This document shows positions 3,840 to 5,105 of a stretch of DNA of 5,105 nucleotides, piece after piece; the stretch's first letter is position 1; each line of letters opens with the position of its first letter. The position numbers were made by a program, and so were the translations under genes. The stretch is from NCBI GenBank assembly GCA_002435325.1, contig DJMJ01000025.1, forward strand, positions 1 through 5,105, given 5' to 3'. The notes beneath the pieces were generated by a model. The model worked only from the letters and a program-made list of their open reading frames with translations, was not told the DNA's origin and made no database searches. The DNA comes from Nitrospira sp. UBA6493. GTDB taxonomy: Bacteria > Nitrospirota > Nitrospiria > Nitrospirales > Nitrospiraceae.

Positions 3840-5105
3840 TCAGTTGGCAGGTTCGTAGTTCAAATTAGGCGACAGCCACCGCTCGATGGCGGCAACAGAC
3901 ATGCTCTTCCGGCCGGCGTAGTCCTCGACTTGGTCCTTCCCGATCTTTCCGACCGCAAAATACTTGGCTTCCGGATGGGCGAAGTAGAAGCCACTGACTG
4001 CAGCGGCCGGCAACATGGCAAAGCTTTCCGTCAGCGTAATGCCTGCCTGCTGTTCCACATGCAGAAGGTCGAACAATAACCGCTTTTCCGTATGATCGGG
4101 GCAAGCCGGATACCCTGGCGCAGGCCGGATACCGCGATACTTTTCGCGGATCAGATCTTCACTGGAGAGCGCTTCACTCTTGCCATACCCCCAGGCCTCC
4201 CGCACCTGCTTATGGAGATACTCGGCAAAAGCTTCAGCCAGCCGATCGGCCAAAGCCTTGGCCATAATGGAATTGTAGTCGTCATGATCCCGGTCGAAGC
4301 GCCGGCACAACTCGTCCAGACCGATCCCGGCCGTCACCGCGAAGGCCCCGAGATGATCAGACCTGCCCGACTCTCCCGGCGCGATAAAATCCGCCAGCGC
4401 CAGATTCGGCTGCCCCTGAGGCTTCTCTGATTGTTGCCGCAACGTGTGAATCGTGGTCAGGATCTCTTTGCGGGACGCATCCCGATATAACACGATATCA
4501 TCATCGGCACTGGCCGCCGCAAAGAACCCGTACACCCCTTTCGCAGTCAGAAATTTCTTATGAATGATCTCATCAAGCAACCGGCGCGCATCGTCGTAGA
4601 GCTCCTTTGCTTTTACCCCGACTGTCGCGTCATCGAAGATGGACGGGTAGCGCCCCCTCAACTCCCACGTGTGAAAGAACGGCGACCAATCGATATAGGG
4701 CACAAGGTCCGTTAATGGCTGCTCATTGATCGTGCGCACCCCGAGAAACGACGGAGTGGGAATATCCACCTTCGCCCAATCGGTCTTCAAGCGGTTCGCC
4801 CTCGCTTGAGCGATCGGCAGAAGAACCTTGGCTCCCTTGTCTTTATGCGCCTGACGCATCCGCTCGTAGTCATCGCGAATCTGCTGCACAAAGGCAGGCT
4901 TCTGAGCTGGGCTAATAAGACTGCCCACCACCCCGACGGCCCGCGACGCATCGAGGACATGCACCACCGATGGGGTATATGACGGCGCAATTTTCACCGC
5001 CGTATGCGCCTTGCTGGTAGTCGCGCCGCCGATCAACAAGGGAACTGTGAAGCCTTCCCTCGTCATCTCCTTGGCCACATGCACCATCTCGTCGAGCGAC
5101 GGCGT
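3840..5105 (-). CDS. metH: Cobalamin-dependent methionine synthase, C-terminal third (partial)
   Basis: MetH transfers a methyl group from 5-methyltetrahydrofolate through cobalamin to homocysteine, making methionine. The 421 residues present match E. coli MetH from about residue 808 to its end (1227) without obvious gaps. The first part (TPSLDEM, then LIGGATTSKAHTAVKI at 24-39) ends the B12-binding domain. The rest is the reactivation domain, which binds S-adenosylmethionine and the flavoprotein reductant and re-methylates oxidised cob(II)alamin. Its key residues are present: D139 in YIDWSPFF, R327 in RPAPGYPACP, and Y382 in AKYFAVG, equivalent to E. coli D946, R1134 and Y1189. The frame is open to the window edge. 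An in-frame ATG at 5087 is internal, because homology continues upstream of it. The gene ends in TGA, 53 nt from the convergent unknown gene, with no clear terminator between. The homocysteine, folate and cobalt-ligand regions lie outside. Confidence 0.97.
   Translation of the reverse strand, partial: TPSLDEMVHVAKEMTREGFTVPLLIGGATTSKAHTAVKIAPSYTPSVVHVLDASRAVGVVGSLISPAQKPAFVQQIRDDYERMRQAHKDKGAKVLLPIAQARANRLKTDWAKVDIPTPSFLGVRTINEQPLTDLVPYIDWSPFFHTWELRGRYPSIFDDATVGVKAKELYDDARRLLDEIIHKKFLTAKGVYGFFAAASADDDIVLYRDASRKEILTTIHTLRQQSEKPQGQPNLALADFIAPGESGRSDHLGAFAVTAGIGLDELCRRFDRDHDDYNSIMAKALADRLAEAFAEYLHKQVREAWGYGKSEALSSEDLIREKYRGIRPAPGYPACPDHTEKRLLFDLLHVEQQAGITLTESFAMLPAAAVSGFYFAHPEAKYFAVGKIGKDQVEDYAGRKSMSVAAIERWLSPNLNYEPAN

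Noticed and set aside
3789..3847. CCAACT ... AGTTGG inverted repeat between the convergent unknown gene and metH, considered as a bidirectional terminator
   Set aside because: The arms are only 6 bp, about 47 nt apart, and have no T-run on either strand. No intrinsic terminator could be identified in the 53-nt gap.
4787..4990. Secondary frames inside metH, the HD-GYP gene, rph and rdgB on opposite strands or other phases
   Set aside because: They overlap well-supported genes in full, and none has a recognisable product or a credible ribosome site.

Overview
The window looks like an ordinary, densely packed stretch of chromosome from a free-living, moderately GC-rich Gram-negative-type bacterium. 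It has single-copy housekeeping genes, clear sigma-70 promoter boxes and Shine-Dalgarno sites. The gene set and protein flavour would suit Nitrospira or a relative (phylum Nitrospirota), but that is an impression and not something the sequence proves. I see no insertion sequence, phage gene, CRISPR array or defence locus.

Left part, minus strand (about 1-1594): one transcription unit read right to left. A sigma-70 promoter (1566-1594) precedes rph (RNase PH). After 11 nt comes rdgB (house-cleaning XTP/dITP pyrophosphatase, GTG start), then tRNA-Pro(TGG) with encoded CCA, and finally the 5' end of what is probably a tRNA-Arg cut by the window edge. The last 10 bases of rdgB, including its stop codon, are also the first 10 bases of tRNA-Pro. 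An RNA 3'-processing enzyme, a nucleotide-pool sanitiser and tRNAs therefore share a strand and probably a transcript.

Middle (1533-2008): a 476-bp divergent intergenic region with no convincing gene. It holds the rph promoter, a small cluster of ATCCGTT-type repeats, a candidate flagellar-type (sigma-28) promoter, and a G-poor leader without a Shine-Dalgarno site.

Plus-strand genes (2009-3786): a response regulator with a REC receiver and an HD-GYP output domain (predicted cyclic-di-GMP phosphodiesterase), then a separately promoted 168-aa protein of unknown function. A good sigma-70 promoter and a palindrome/hairpin lie between them.

Right part, minus strand (3840-5105): the C-terminal third of cobalamin-dependent methionine synthase (metH), convergent with the unknown gene. 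It covers the end of the B12 domain and the complete AdoMet-binding reactivation domain, and runs off the window edge.

The points most worth a second look are the rdgB/tRNA-Pro overlap and the possible sigma-28 control with an unusual leader of the HD-GYP regulator. The conserved-looking unknown gene next to it is also worth checking. I did not find a clear new multi-gene system here.
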